A stretch of 64,000 bases of DNA from contig JAKSZT010054396.1 in the NCBI GenBank assembly GCA_026826555.1, positions 18,925,233 to 18,989,232 of the forward strand. Direction: 5' to 3'. This DNA is from Tolypeutes matacus (taxonomy: Eukaryota; Chordata; Mammalia; Cingulata; Chlamyphoridae). A program made the translations under genes and the position numbers. The notes below the pieces were generated by a model. The model was not told the origin of the DNA. It worked only from the letters and a program-made list of their open reading frames with translations, and ran no database searches. Of the stretch, positions 22,869 to 34,676 are shown piece by piece. Numbering within the stretch: the first letter of the stretch is position 1; each line of letters begins with the position of its first letter.

Positions 22869-22879
22869 TGAAAGGTAAA

Positions 22880-23560
22880 AACATGAATGAAGGGTATAGA
22901 AGTTCAGGGAAGGAAGAGACCAGTGTACTGGAATGGTAAGGAAAGACTGATTGGAGAAAGGCATTGAGTTAGACCTTGAAGACCTGATAATATTTGGATA
23001 GGGAGTAAGAACAGGTAGGGCATTCCTGATGAGGGCAATGAAATAAGGAAAACTTGTTGGCAAAAAATCTAAGGCCCAATTTGAGAACAACACATGAACC
23101 TGTTTGACTGGAGGAATGGTTCAGGAGAGTGAGTTGCTGGAGATCAAAGTGCAAAGTTCAGATTGAGAGCAACTTGAACATCCTGCTAAGAAAGCTAGAC
23201 CTATTAGCAGTTGAGAACCTTTGAAGGGTTTTGACCAGAGAAATTATTAAGCAGAGGAAATCAGTCCAGTACTGGTGTGGAGAGTGAGTTGGAAAAGGGA
23301 GCAACTAGAGGTTAGAAGAATAGTTGAAAATTCTTGTAACAGGCTGGGCAGGATAGAAATAATGCAAGTGGAAGTTGTGGCAGCTGAAATGAATAGGAAA
23401 AGATGAGTGAGAAGGTTATTTTAAAGGAAAAGTTGGCAGGAAGAATCAATACTATTGTAGGAAAGAGAATTTAATTAGCTTTGTAAAGTAGAGAGGGAAT
23501 ATTCATGGCTTGTTGGGTTGAGCACTATATTTTAAAGAAAAAGTGTCCCAATCCACAAAT
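22880..23560 (-). mobile_element. L2 LINE, antisense, ~0.7 kb
   Basis: Long antisense L2: 'gagttagaccttgaagacct', 'aggtagggcattcctgatga', 'gagaacctttgaagggtttt', 'gaccagagaaattattaagc', then the ORF2-region complement 'gtgtggagagtgagttggaa'. No intact frame remains. Confidence 0.75.
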
Positions 23561-23989
23561 CTAAGAGAAAAGGAGCATGATAAATGATTAAGCCAAAATG
23601 ACTAAAGGATTTTAAGAAATGATAAAATGAACTCAAATGAAGATTAAATGTTCAAGATCCGCAAGTCTTGGCTCAAACAAAAACCCTTAGGGTTAGCTTT
23701 CAATATGCGTCTTGGCGATTCTTCAAAGTCTTTTCACTAATGGCAGATGTAGTTGCTGAAGAACGATGGTTGTGTATTAAAATCGGTAGCATTTACAGCC
23801 TTTGCTCTACCTTCCCCTGTTACTACAAGGAGGTTCATGGAGTCTATTTGAGCCATTCTTAATGATCATATTTTTTTAATGCAATAGTTATGCTCAGAGC
23901 AACCTTTCCCAAAGAGTGTTTGGTGGCAAGCTGGACTCTTGAACTGTCTCTTGAGAAAAGGGTTCATAGTTGAATAGGTTTAGGAAATG
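23561..23989. other. No gene or repeat recognised
   Basis: Unique-looking sequence, no supported feature. Confidence 0.4.
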
Positions 23990-24660
23990 TCACATATCAG
24001 CCAGGAGACCAATCAGGAGAAAGAAACTTATCAATTACCTGAAGAGAAAGAATTTAATGTAAAGACATAAAAGTGTTATCTAAGTAACTGAACACTTACT
24101 TAAAATGAGAACACTAAGTTATCACAGAGCAGGAAGCTGCAGTCACCCCTGGGGCTGTTATTATTAAATATACCAGTTGGTATTGATAGTGCTGGTTCTA
24201 TTAAATCTTAGAAGCTTAGAGGAAGGGCACCAAGAAGCTGAAACTTGGACCTCTGAGGAGGGGGCTACTTGTCTGGTGCTTGACTCTGAGCTCCAAGGGG
24301 GAGGAGCCCACATGAGTCTGGGACCCACATTTCGGAGGGGGGTGTGTGTGTGCCAGTCGGCTGATGCTGGCATTCTTAAGGAAGATGCCATCAGGTTGGT
24401 TCTGGAAGTGTTGGGAAAAAAGCTGGATTCAGCTGCTGCTACCAAGGTGAAGCGCTGTTAGGGTGATGTTTCCTGGAGCCAACCCAGTAGGAAACAAGCA
24501 GGTAGTCATTCCTTCATCCTCTCTGTCTTCCACAAGTGCCCCTTATCTGCAGAACCTAGCAGGGAGTCCGGTGGCAAAGCAGAAATGAGGTCTGCAGAGT
24601 CCCAGCTCCAGTATTACAAAGCAGAGTAAAGAGGGTGGATTAGAGACAATAGTTTCATAA
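23990..24660. mobile_element. Unassigned old interspersed repeat
   Basis: 'agccaggagaccaatcagga' and 'aagagaaagaatttaatgta' at the start, and 'ggagccaacccagtaggaaa' later, fit a mammal-wide LTR- or DNA-type repeat. Opposed open frames at 24164-24461 lie inside and are chance. Family not identified. Confidence 0.35.
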
Positions 24661-24844
24661 CTGGCACATGTCATTCACTGTATCAGCCTCTTGGATACTC
24701 ACTGTGTACATTAGTATATTTAAGGCTCTGAAGAGTTCTGGGGGGAAAGAAATAATTTTAACTTAGTTTAACTGAGCAGTCCTCAAACTGCTTGGCAGGA
24801 GTCGTCTTCTTATTCCCCTTTTATGCTTTATAAGCACTTTGATG

Positions 24845-25200
24845 ATCATTTTCATCTTCCTTCTTTCATTTATTCAGTGAATCTTTCTTGGATATCTCCC
24901 TGTGCCATGTACTGCACTAGGCCCTGGGGGATACAGCAGTGAACAAAACAGAAAAAAAATCTTGTCATCATGAAGCTTAAATTTTCCTGGGGAAGAAGAC
25001 AATAAACAAAATAAATAAGTAAAATATACACTATGTTAGACAGTGATAAATACGAAGTAAAATATATGTGTTAAATGGTAATGATTGATAAAGAGATAAA
25101 ACAAAGCTAGGAAGGGGGATATGGAACAGGGAGAGGGTGGGGGTGTCAAGGGGCTTCACAAAGTAGGAGACATTGGAATAAAGACCTTTATCACTATTAG
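24845..25200 (-). mobile_element. L2-like LINE 3' region, antisense
   Basis: 'tttcatttattcagtgaatc', 'gtgccatgtactgcactagg', 'ccctgggggatacagcagtg', 'aacaaaacagaaaaaaaatc', 'atgaagcttaaattttcctg', 'gggcttcacaaagtaggaga'. This is the recognised antisense order. Confidence 0.7.
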
Positions 25201-25439
25201 AATCAGGTGCCCTAACATCAGAGGGCAGTCTTGAGTAGGTTTCCAGAGGTGATTTTCAACTTCTCAGTCTTCAAAACGTCAGCAAATATGTACTTCCTGC
25301 ACTCTTTCAAGTCCAAACCTGCATTGTAATAGTTCATTAACCAGCCTAAGAGATACACAGGTCAATCATACACCTGCTTCTCTCACAGAAAACCAATTAC
25401 TCCCGAGGCACATTTTCTGGTTCAGAAACAGTCTCTTTC

Positions 25440-25935
25440 CCCTCCTTTCGAAGCTTTACCGTGGCAATCATTCTAAAAAAACCCAAGCAGATAGAAAATG
25501 CCTAAAAGTTATTTCCATCAAGTCAAAAATGGAAATGGCTTTTAGCGTTCGTTTGCATTCCTGCTCGCAAGGACCTCCGACGTTTTCTGTTTGCTCACAC
25601 AGCTTTCTATTTAAACAGCAATAGAAAGACGGTGGAGGGTTGTAGCTGGAGGAGAGCAGAGAGCGAATCATTTCCAGAATTTATTGACTTGCTGGCTGAC
25701 CCCGGCCAAATCCCCTTACCCCCTCTTTCTTGAAGCCATGGTTTCACACAATAGCAAGGATAAAGAAATTTGCAGTTTTAATGTTGTTATCAAATGTTTA
25801 GAACGTGTGGTTAGAAGAGACAAAAGCAGGCTATTGCACTTGCATAGAATTTTCTTTCCCCTTCCTCTCTGCTGCGGTTGCTGTTGTAATCAACTCGAGG
25901 CCGGCAGTTCCTCTCCTAAGCTCTCCCCAGGACCC
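25440..25935. promoter_or_regulatory. CpG-enriched non-repetitive block, candidate conserved element
   Basis: No repeat signature, and about ten CpG dinucleotides lie within 25448-25703 in an otherwise CpG-poor window. Visible motifs include tatttaaac near 25610 and TGTGGTT (RUNX core) near 25806. Both strands have only short open frames. It could be an ancient enhancer, a weak promoter or an untranslated first exon. Function is inference only. Confidence 0.3.
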
Positions 25936-26684
25936 TAGGGAGAAAAGCTGCCTGGGACCTCTCTGTGCTCTTGCTTTTTGGGGATAGCCATTGCTCAAAT
26001 CTGGTGGCTGTGAGCTAATGCTTAAGCCCATGGTGGCCTTGACCTGTAGCAACCCCTTGTTTCAGTCACAATTTCAGCTTCATTGTGCCTATTTCTACCT
26101 GCAGGGCAATGTCAGTGGCAGGAAAGCAACCCGATGGATTGGAAGAACTAAATGAATTTCACAGACTTGACTAAGCCCGCTGATTACCCTGGAATAAAGG
26201 GCATGGATAAAGGAGGTGACCTCCAAGAGAGGACCCTTGTTATGATGCTTCTCTCAGGTCCAGGTCTGAGACTGATGAAAGTAAATCATCTGTATTCAAT
26301 AACTCCAAATATGACATACCAGTAGCCATGAGTAGCTTTTTCCCAAGCTCCTCATAACAGATAACTAAAGGCAGCACAAGGTAAAGGGGCTCCTGATAAT
26401 TGAGGCCTGGAGGCTAATAACAGCATCCTTGATTCTGCCCAATCCTAAGACCTCATCTACCCGTGCCAGATCCCCTTAGGATTTCCCCAAATGACAGATG
26501 GCCCTCTTGAATGGCCAGTCAGCACAGATGTGATCCCAGCCTTTAGATTAATAATAGCCCTTCCTGCCATGTGCAGTAACCTAAATTTCTCCAATTATAA
26601 ATTCAGCAAATGCCGTGGTCTTGGGCAGACCCTATTTCCAGGCCCCCATGGTCAATTTAAGGGCAGAGGCACTGCATGGAGTAG
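25936..26684. other. No gene or repeat recognised
   Basis: Unique-looking sequence, no supported feature. Confidence 0.4.
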
Positions 26685-26830
26685 AAGATGGAACAGTGTC
26701 TGAGGAGAGCCTGAGTTCTCATCCCAGTTCTGCCACGAGAGAACCAAGTAACCTTGGCCAAGCCACTTCTCTTTCTGAGCATCAGAGTCCTCATCCTGGA
26801 GCTGTGGAGCTTTAAGGCCCATAGTTCATG
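26685..26830 (+). mobile_element. MIR SINE, partial
   Basis: 'gagttctcatcccagttctg', 'ccacgagagaaccaagtaac', 'cttggccaagccacttctct', 'ctgagcatcagagtcctcat'. Confidence 0.7.
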
Positions 26831-27514
26831 TGTGATGCACAGGTCAGTTTCGTTATCCTGCCCTTTGAGATCCTATCAAAGTTAATTTGAACCTCCCCTC
26901 ACCTTAGTGAGATGCCCCCCATCCTCTCAGCCTCTGGGGACTGAGGGTAAGAAGAGGAGGTGGCTCTTGTTTTTCCCCTTACCTCTGTCTCTGAGCTTGT
27001 TTCTGGTTCATTTCCTCGGCATCTATTGTTTCTCTAGCTCACATGTGCTATTCCAGCTCTGGATTGTGATGACCCCAACAGAACACTCCACTCTTTCACT
27101 GATCATCAACAAACACTCACACCAATTCCCTTCACAAGACTGTTGTGTGTGTGAGGCAAATGATAGATTTGGGAGGAGAATGAAGAAACCATAAAAACTT
27201 AATATTAGAGCCCTTGTACTTGAAAGTCCTTCCTGCCAACTTGGGCTCCAAGCTTTGGGCATATTGGTTGGCCTCTCTCTCCCTTCCCACTCCTTGTTTC
27301 CTATCAGGAAAAAAAGGAAATAAAATTTCTCCCACTTCCTATAATGAGTGATTCACTTCTTGTGCTGCCCTTGTCCTCCAGTTCTACTTTTTCCTTCCAG
27401 ACATTGCTCTGGAGACTTAACGTTTTCACTCTAAAGTGACCCAATAATATATTTTCCCTAATGTAGTTATTTTCTTTCTAAGGAATTTTGGTGTTAGCTG
27501 ATATGTCAAGATAC
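26831..27514. other. No gene or repeat recognised
   Basis: Unique-looking sequence with short chance frames on both strands. Confidence 0.4.
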
Positions 27515-27547
27515 TCACACACACATACAAACACACACACACACACA
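27515..27547. repeat. (CA)n microsatellite, imperfect
   Basis: 'cacacacacatacaaacaca' continuing as CA dinucleotides to about 27547. Interrupted once by 'tacaa'. Confidence 0.95.
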
Positions 27548-28274
27548 ATTTAATCCCTCCAGACTTTTAAGTGCTCACCTCTTAATTTAATAAGAATTAG
27601 TGGAGCATCTACTGGGTTTGGCATGGGGCTGTTCCTTATGGTATCCTCTTAAAAGGATGTATCCAAGTTGGCCCCTACTCAGGTGGGAAAACAAGATTGA
27701 AATAAACAGAGAACTGAATATGTCAAAATGTCTGCTGGGGAAGTTAAGAAAAGAAAGTACCAGTGTGATACAGGGAGCTCTTCAGAGAGATACTGAAGTT
27801 TATGAGGGTCCCCAACAGGCAGGTGACCTTCACCATGTAATTATTTCTGGAGAAGTAGGTCATTTTCAGAGCCTGGGAAGCACTCCACTCTGAGTGGTGG
27901 ACTGATATTCTAGTCAGACGTACATCCCTGTTGGGACGTTCAGCTTGAGCCCATGTAGGATTTCTCCAAAACAGAGATAAGATGGATACTCATGCAGTTT
28001 CTCTCTGCTTTCCCATTTTTTGTGCACTTACTTGAAACCAGGCATTGTTCTAGACCCAAATCCCTGATCTTGTAAAGTATACATTCTAGATATCTCTGTG
28101 ATGGGTGAGATGAGTTGATGGTTATTTGCTGGAATTCATCCACTATCTGGAATATGCTGGGTGGGTCTGATTATCAGTCTGGCTGCTTGGAGCAGTGGCA
28201 AGCATCTGTGAGCTCATGGCTGGGAGGCAGAGAAAGCAGAATGCAGTTACTTGCTTATCCCTTCTTTCACTAGC
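27548..28274. other. No gene; faint L2 traces
   Basis: 27590-27900 and 28020-28110 ('gcacttacttgaaaccaggc', 'aaagtatacattctagatat') have weak antisense L2 character. Nothing can be assigned firmly. Confidence 0.3.
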
Positions 28275-28890
28275 AATTTCTAGAGTGTCCACTACATGCC
28301 AGGGGATAAGAAGGGAAGGAAAACCCATTCTCTACCTTATGGTATCTTTTTAAATCTTGCATGATGAATACTGCGATAGAAATGATTAATAAGAGCTCTA
28401 GGAGCACAAAAGAAGAAACTAGATTTCTAGGTCTAAGGGCCATTAGAGAAGTCTTCAAAAGGGAGGTGATCTTTGGAAAAGGAGAACTAATTCCCTAAGC
28501 AGAAATAGGGACTAAGGAATCTACAAAAGCCTTAAAGTGTTAAAGAATCCAGAATCTTCCAGAATTAGAAGTTTAAAATGGGTGGCATCAAGGTGAAGTA
28601 GGTGAGAAGACAGGGCATGGTCATGAGGCTGGGGTCAGATAATTATATGCCTTTCATTAAAACAAGATTGGTCTTTATCTGACAGCAATGAGGTGCTAGT
28701 GGAGCTTTTAAACATATGGACTCAGGTGTTCACACTGTTTCTCAGAGAACCCTGGTTTTGGCGTGAAGGATGAACTGAATATCAGGACACTGGTAGGTGG
28801 TGAGACAAACAAGAAAGAGTTGCAGTCATCCAAACAAGATATAATGAGGGATTGTATTGATTTGATTGAAGAAATCAGAGTCAGCCTAGC
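28275..28890 (-). mobile_element. L2 LINE, antisense, ~0.6 kb
   Basis: 'gtgtccactacatgccaggg', later 'gagaagacagggcatggtca', 'gaggctggggtcagataatt', 'ctgacagcaatgaggtgcta', 'gagttgcagtcatccaaaca', in the order of an antisense L2 from 3' UTR into ORF2. Confidence 0.65.
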
Positions 28891-30389
28891 TATTGCTTCA
28901 TAAAATAAAAACTCCATCAGTTAGGATTGCAGCATGGTTGTATCAATGCTTTTTTCTACAAATAAAAACTTGTACCCCATTAATCATAGGACATTTATAT
29001 CTAGTATTCTCCTTGAAGATGACCTGTAAGAACTCGTGGTAGTGGTTGCTGGGGAGTTGCAAGCTAGTCTGTGAGCCCCTCTTCTCTCACAGAGATTGCC
29101 TGAAGATGTATCTGGTTGCTGAAAAGAACGTGCCTCTTTTGCTGCCTCCCCTTAATATGATGAAGTCCCCAAGCACAAGGGGGAAAGTGGGCCATTCAGC
29201 ACAGATGCAATTATAAAAAGTGACTTTTATGTTGATTGTAGATTCTCTGACATCCCTCCTACCCCCATGGTGTGCGAAAAGAAAGTATGGCAGGTCTCAC
29301 CCTGAAGGCAAAGAGGCAGCACTTAATGGGAACTTCTGCCAACCCAGCAATCTGGTGCTACAGCCAAAGATGTCCTCCAGAAACATGGAGCTATAGGACA
29401 TTTGGCTGGCCCTTTCCTCCCTCCTCAGAAAGCTGCTATTCAAGAGTCAGTGAGCTTATTGCTCCTCTAAATGTTTCCCTGCTTCTCTATCCTTAGGTGT
29501 GAAACTGTTTTTGTAAGGACTCTAGATTTTACAGTTGGATTTTGGGAGGAGGCCACAGAGAAGCAGTCCTATAAACTCCCTCCTTCTAAGCTATGAACAC
29601 CAATTAAACAATTGTGCTTGTACCTGTAACAGCAGAAGTTGCTTTAAAATGCTCAATCTGTAGCCATAATTGCCAAATCATACATAGAAATGGGAAATTT
29701 GGGAGTCATTGTGGATTATAGTGAAATGGCCCATTTATTGCCCTTTCTTGGCTAGAACGTTACTTGAGTGAGTTGTTTTCAACTTACTGGTTCTGGCTAT
29801 ATAATGACAAAACATCTGATCAATGGAGTCAAATTCTCAGCCTATTATTGACCTGGAAGGTAGGAAAGGAATGATATGAGGGAGAGGTGGGAAAGTGGCT
29901 GGCTGTCTACACCATTCCAAACATCTAGATTGGCTCATATTTTCACTTCATTAAAATGCTCTTTTCAATGATGTGTTGGAAACTGTTTTGAGTATCCGAG
30001 TGACTTTCAAATCTGGTTTCTTGAAAAGTCCATGGTGTCCTCCCTTCTTCTGGGTCAAGCAGTTATTTGGTGCTTATAGGTTGGTGTTTCTGAGTCTTTG
30101 GAGTTCTATTCTATTGGTAGTATTCAAAGTCCAGAATGTGCTCATTGAGAAATCCGGAAATTAAGAGGTAGTTTTCTCCAAGTCAGATTCCAAGGAGAAG
30201 GCCCAATTGTTATTATTGTCTCCAAAATTCCTCTATATCTTGGAGGTTTATTATGAACAGTCAGGAACTTTAGAAAACGAGGTAAGGAAACAGCAACTGA
30301 CTTCAGCCGTTTCCCCCCAAGCATAATCTGATCTGCAGTGTCTACCCATCCTTTGTCTGCTTCCAATCTGTCTTTCAAGATCAACTTAT
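28891..30389. other. No gene or repeat recognised
   Basis: About 1.5 kb of unique-looking sequence. Short open frames only. Confidence 0.4.
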
Positions 30390-30575
30390 ATTATTATTTT
30401 TTCACTAATATTTATTGAGCCCTTACTATATGCCAGATTCTGTTTCATATTCATTATCTGACTTAATCCTATGAGGCAGATACTACCATTATCTCTAATT
30501 TACGGGTGAGAAAACTAAAGCTTAGAGGGTCAAATAAGAGTCTCAGAACCACAAAGCTCCTATGTGTCGGAACAG
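30390..30575 (-). mobile_element. MIR SINE, antisense
   Basis: 'ctaatatttattgagccctt', 'actatatgccagattctgtt', 'cctatgaggcagatactacc', 'gtgagaaaactaaagcttag', 'tctcagaaccacaaagctcc'. Confidence 0.8.
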
Positions 30576-30599
30576 GACAGGAAAGTAGAGTATCTGGCT

Positions 30600-30905
30600 C
30601 CAGAATATTTTTCCCTAAGCACTCAGCTAAGTGGCCTCCCACTTGAAGATTCCACTCCTCCTAAAGCCTCACCTAATGACCATGTCCACAGGGCATTCTC
30701 TATCCTCTGGTTTCCCATAAAACTTACGGTCTGTACCACATTTTTGGCAATTTTCCTTTACTAAAATAAGCATGATATACTTTCAATAATGTTACTTTTG
30801 TTATCTTGAATTATTATTTAATTTAATTATTTAATTGTGATTGGGTTGTGAATTTTCTTCTCAAATATGTTTTAAATTATCTTCAAGTTCAGGCCATGTC
30901 TTAAG
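30600..30905 (+). mobile_element. L2 LINE 3' fragment
   Basis: 'cactcctcctaaagcctcac', 'ttcccataaaacttacggtc', 'ttgtgaattttcttctcaaa' and a 'aggccatgtcttaag' end resemble plus-strand L2. Diverged. Confidence 0.45.
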
Positions 30906-32109
30906 TAGTCATACAAATTGCCTGAGGAACTGGGGCAGACTCAGAGATGGTGGGCCGACCTCATCGTGGTCACCAGCTGGTTTTTTGCCACAGTGAACTC
31001 AGTCACGTTGAAGCTGAGCTCATGGGGGTGTTACCTCCTCCAATGGTCCTTTTTGCTGGGAGGTGTGTGAATGGGTGCTCTGAAATGTCACAATACGGTT
31101 CAGGGATTTGGAGCTCTGGTTTATAGGTGAGATTTACCCACTTCTATTTAATAATAGTTGGATTAAAAATGAATACATTTTTAAGGTTGGATATTTTCCT
31201 GGCTTGAGTATTGGTATTTAATAAAACTCCTCCTCGGAATGTTAAGGAGGGGGCTGAGAAGGGCAGTAAGTAGGCAGTGTATAAGAATTCTTTTCTGGAG
31301 ATTACACAGAAAATGCAAGCAAAACTTGCAAAGTGGTTTCTATGTTCTTGGAGTTGTCATTTTTGTCACTTTATTTGGCTGTGAAGCTGATTTTCACACA
31401 GGCCTGGTGGTTGTTAAAGTAAACACAAGGATAGTATTAATATCCCCTGCATATATTTAGGTAAAACTGACATCAAGTTGAAGTCAAGAAGTGATTTGCT
31501 TACTCATAGTTCTTGGAAACTGTACGCATACTGATTTAATATTTATATTCCCCATGTATACTTCCCAACTTACAGTATCTTCTCCTCAATTTTTACAAAA
31601 TAAGCTTAAAATATCAAGTGAGTAATTTGCAGCCACTATACTTTGAGAATCTGCCAGGCGCATTCATAGCATGATTCTGAAATATTTTGTCTGAAGCTTA
31701 GGAATTTGGGAACTCATTCATTCCTTTAAACTCATAGACCATTGACTGGTCTGAAATAGAAATGTATTTCTTCTAATTAGTCATCTCTGTTTTGCAAGAA
31801 TCCTTACTGGGTATTGTACTAAGCTCCTTATGAACTCTAGCATACATTAGGAATGAGGTGAGGCCTCTGCCAATATGATATTCAGCAGTAATTGCTCTTG
31901 CTAAGAGAAGGCTTATTCTGACCTGAGACTGCTCAGCTTCAAATTTCACATTGCTTTGGTGGTCTTCAAGTTTGACAACCCCAACTGTGACTAATTGTAT
32001 TGTGTTCTAGTCTCTAATGATGAAATAATATCAGTTTTGTGGTCTACCATCTCTGTATCATCCCCAGTTCCCAGTAGATGACAAATGTCATTAAAATTTT
32101 GGTTCAAAG
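30906..32109. other. No gene or repeat recognised
   Basis: About 1.2 kb, unique-looking, AT-rich in the right half. Confidence 0.4.
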
Positions 32110-32410
32110 ATGTACAAACCTAGTCCTTGACTTCAAAGAGTTTACAATCTATTTGGGAGAGAATAATTAAAGATCAAATAATGTACATTAACTAAAAATT
32201 CAATGTAAAGTAGAACTGTCAAAAATTGCACAGTAATTGCCAAATGTGTGGTAATTATAGGAATTATAGTAATTGAAGTAGGGGAGCTCACTGTGGCCGA
32301 GGCATCGTAACTTTTGCTGACTAGCAAAAGGAAGTGAGCTAACATTTATTAAGTACCTGCTCTATGTTAAGCTCTGGGCTTTTATTCTCTCCCATTTATT
32401 CTCCCAAATA
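32110..32410 (-). mobile_element. L2/MIR-type fragments, antisense
   Basis: 'cctagtccttgacttcaaag' with 'agtttacaatctatttggga' is L2-like antisense. 'gctaacatttattaagtacc' with 'tgctctatgttaagctctgg' is an antisense MIR or L2 terminus. Boundaries between them are not resolved. Confidence 0.5.
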
Positions 32411-32419
32411 GAGTCTAAA

Positions 32420-33720
32420 TTATTTCATTTTAAAAATCCATTCCATTAGTATTTTTATTGGGATGCATTAAGTCTATAAATTTATTTGGGAAGGAGTATT
32501 TCCCAAATTACAATATTCAGCCCACTTTTCTAGAACTATTATACATCTCTTAATTTACTCAATTCTTCTTTTATATGACCCAATAACATATTTTACATTA
32601 CTTCATATAAATTTAGCACATTTCTCATTAAGTGGTCCCTAGGTACTGTATATGTTGAGTGCTATTATGTATAGGGCTTTTCCCCCTATTATATATTCTA
32701 AATGGATATTGTTGAAAAACTATTTTTTATATTGATGTTGTACCTGATCACTATCCTAAACACTCTTCCTGTTTCTACAAGGGCTGTTTGCTTGAAGGGG
32801 TGTTTTGATTGTCTTGGATTTTCTATGCGTATAGAAAGACTATCTGAAAATAATAATGTCTCGTCATCATCTCTACTTACACCTTTGCCTTCTCTCTGTT
32901 TTGTTTCATGACTCTTGTATTGCTGGACCTTTCAGAACAATAGTCAACAATTTGGCAATATTTTATATCTTAATCTGATTTCTAATTTTACTATGAATGG
33001 TTCAAATTTGGGGATTTATAATCTTTGGTAAATATGAGAGTCACCTTGAAGAAGACCTTCCAGGGCTGAAGCTCAGGCATGAGTATTTGGGGGAGGGGGC
33101 CTCCACAAACAAAATTTTGAAATATATCAATTTTATTACTTTCTCTACTGATATATATTATCACCATAAGTATCATATTATATGGCTAAGTGTGCTGCAT
33201 GGTGATCATATTAAGGATCCTTCTATTCCCAGCTTCATGAAATATAATTTTTAAATTTTACTTACTGCCTGTTCAGTATTAATTGAGATGGTTCTTCTCC
33301 TTTTCCCTATTGATGTTATTCATTGTAGTAATAGCTTTCTTAATATTAAATTTCTCTTTGATTCCCAGGTTAGTTTATCTAATTGTAGTAATGCTATTGG
33401 ATTTCATTGGCTGGTATTTTATCTAGGATTTCTATCTTTATATTGATCTATACTTGTGGGGAGTATAAGTGTGTATGTGTGTTTATCAAGTTTGGGTTTC
33501 AGGGTCAGGCTCACTTCATTTAAAACATAATTGCATAGCTTTTCAGCTTTTCTTATATTCTGGAGCAAATTATTTGGCAGCAGAATTACGTGGTCCTTCA
33601 GTGTTTGAAAGAACTCGCCAATAAAGCTTTATGGCCTTTGACATGTTTTGTAGATAACTCTTTAATAACTTATAAAATTTCTTCCATGGTGATTGATCTG
33701 TGGGAAATCATTTTTTACAG
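32420..33720 (-). mobile_element. Decayed L1M ORF2 region, antisense
   Basis: Heavily diverged antisense L1: 'gggatgcattaagtctataa', 'ctattgatgttattcattgt', 'ttgattcccaggttagttta', 'tggctggtattttatctagg' follow the reverse-transcriptase part of ORF2. It continues to 'tgtagataactctttaataa'. No long frame survives, so it is older than the copy at 56.5-61.5 kb. Confidence 0.7.
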
Positions 33721-33724
33721 GTGA

Positions 33725-33975
33725 AAAAGGTGTCATTGTTATTTTCTGCAATCTGCTCATTATTGAAAACTTAGAAAATACAATAAACAGAGAGAAGCAG
33801 AAAAATAATCACCGGAGTCTGACAGCCCAAGACCACTACAGTTCCCGTTAACAGTATTTTCTTCCACTTAAAAAAAAAATTTATAGTCCACACAAAATTT
33901 TGTATCTTGCTCTTCTCAATTAAGATAATAGCATAAGCATTGTACTTTTATTGTAAAAGATTGCTTAAAGTTACT
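33725..33975. mobile_element. L1M-type 3' UTR-like fragment
   Basis: 'attgaaaacttagaaaatac', 'agaagcagaaaaataatcac', 'aacagtattttcttccactt', 'tttgtatcttgctcttctca', 'gataatagcataagcattgt' match a segment I recall from old L1 3' regions. Orientation uncertain. Confidence 0.45.
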
Positions 33976-33999
33976 GAATAAAATTCTCTGCTTTCAGAG

Positions 34000-34230
34000 T
34001 ACTCTCTCTGGATTCAAGGTTTGCAGACTTGTTCAATGATTACATTCCAGCTCAACTAGATGCAAATGAAAAGAACAAAGGAAAGCTAATATACAAATGA
34101 ATTGTCATTAAAAACCATCCTTCTAAAGAGCTCTCTGGCAGTACGTGCAAGAGGGAGCCAAGGGTAGAAATTTTCCGTGCCTTCCAATTTAACTCACTTC
34201 TAGTTTAATATTAAATATCCAGTTGATTAA
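34000..34230. promoter_or_regulatory. Non-repetitive block with POU octamer and SOX-like motifs
   Basis: Contains a perfect POU octamer ATGCAAAT at 34060-34067 and a SOX-type AACAAAG at 34074-34080, six bases apart, amid TAATATAC and ATTAAAAA-type AT motifs. No repeat signature. Such pairing is used by real enhancers but can arise by chance in AT-rich DNA, so the call is speculative. Confidence 0.25.
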
Positions 34231-34470
34231 GAGTTGTATCATGTTACACTAGGATTCAGAGCTAATGAGAGTGGAGAATGACTCCACTGATCTTGGGGGA
34301 TGAGAAAAGAAGGATTCCTGGATGAGGGGACAACTTAAATGTGTTTCAGAGGATGAACAGAAATTTCCAGGATAAGGATGGTTAGAAAAGGCAAGGAAAG
34401 GCACAGGGGTAGGAAATAGCGAGCTATGTTTGGGGGAATTATAAGTAGTGGCCTAAATGAAAACTGTTAA
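34231..34470 (-). mobile_element. Possible L2 fragment, antisense
   Basis: 'aggattcctggatgagggga', 'aagaacaaatgg', 'aaaggcaaggaaaggcacag' give a loose antisense L2 impression only. Confidence 0.3.
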
Positions 34471-34640
34471 GAACAAATGGAAGAAAATAGGCCCAGAGAA
34501 GTAGGTGCAGTTCAGATCAGTCAACAGCAACCACAGTGGCCAGTGCTCATGGAGCTGAGGGCAGCTGGATTCTCCAGCTTAGCTGTGCCTACCAGTATCA
34601 CCCTAGCCTGCAGGCGCTATCAAGCTGACAAGTTGTTTTA

Positions 34641-34676
34641 CTTTTCTTTCTTTCTTTCTTTCTTTCTTTTTTTTTT
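34641..34676. repeat. (TTTC)n microsatellite
   Basis: About seven CTTT units followed by a short T run. Confidence 0.95.

Noticed and set aside
24164..24461. Overlapping frames of about 94 codons on both strands
   Set aside because: They fall in an old interspersed repeat and mirror each other.
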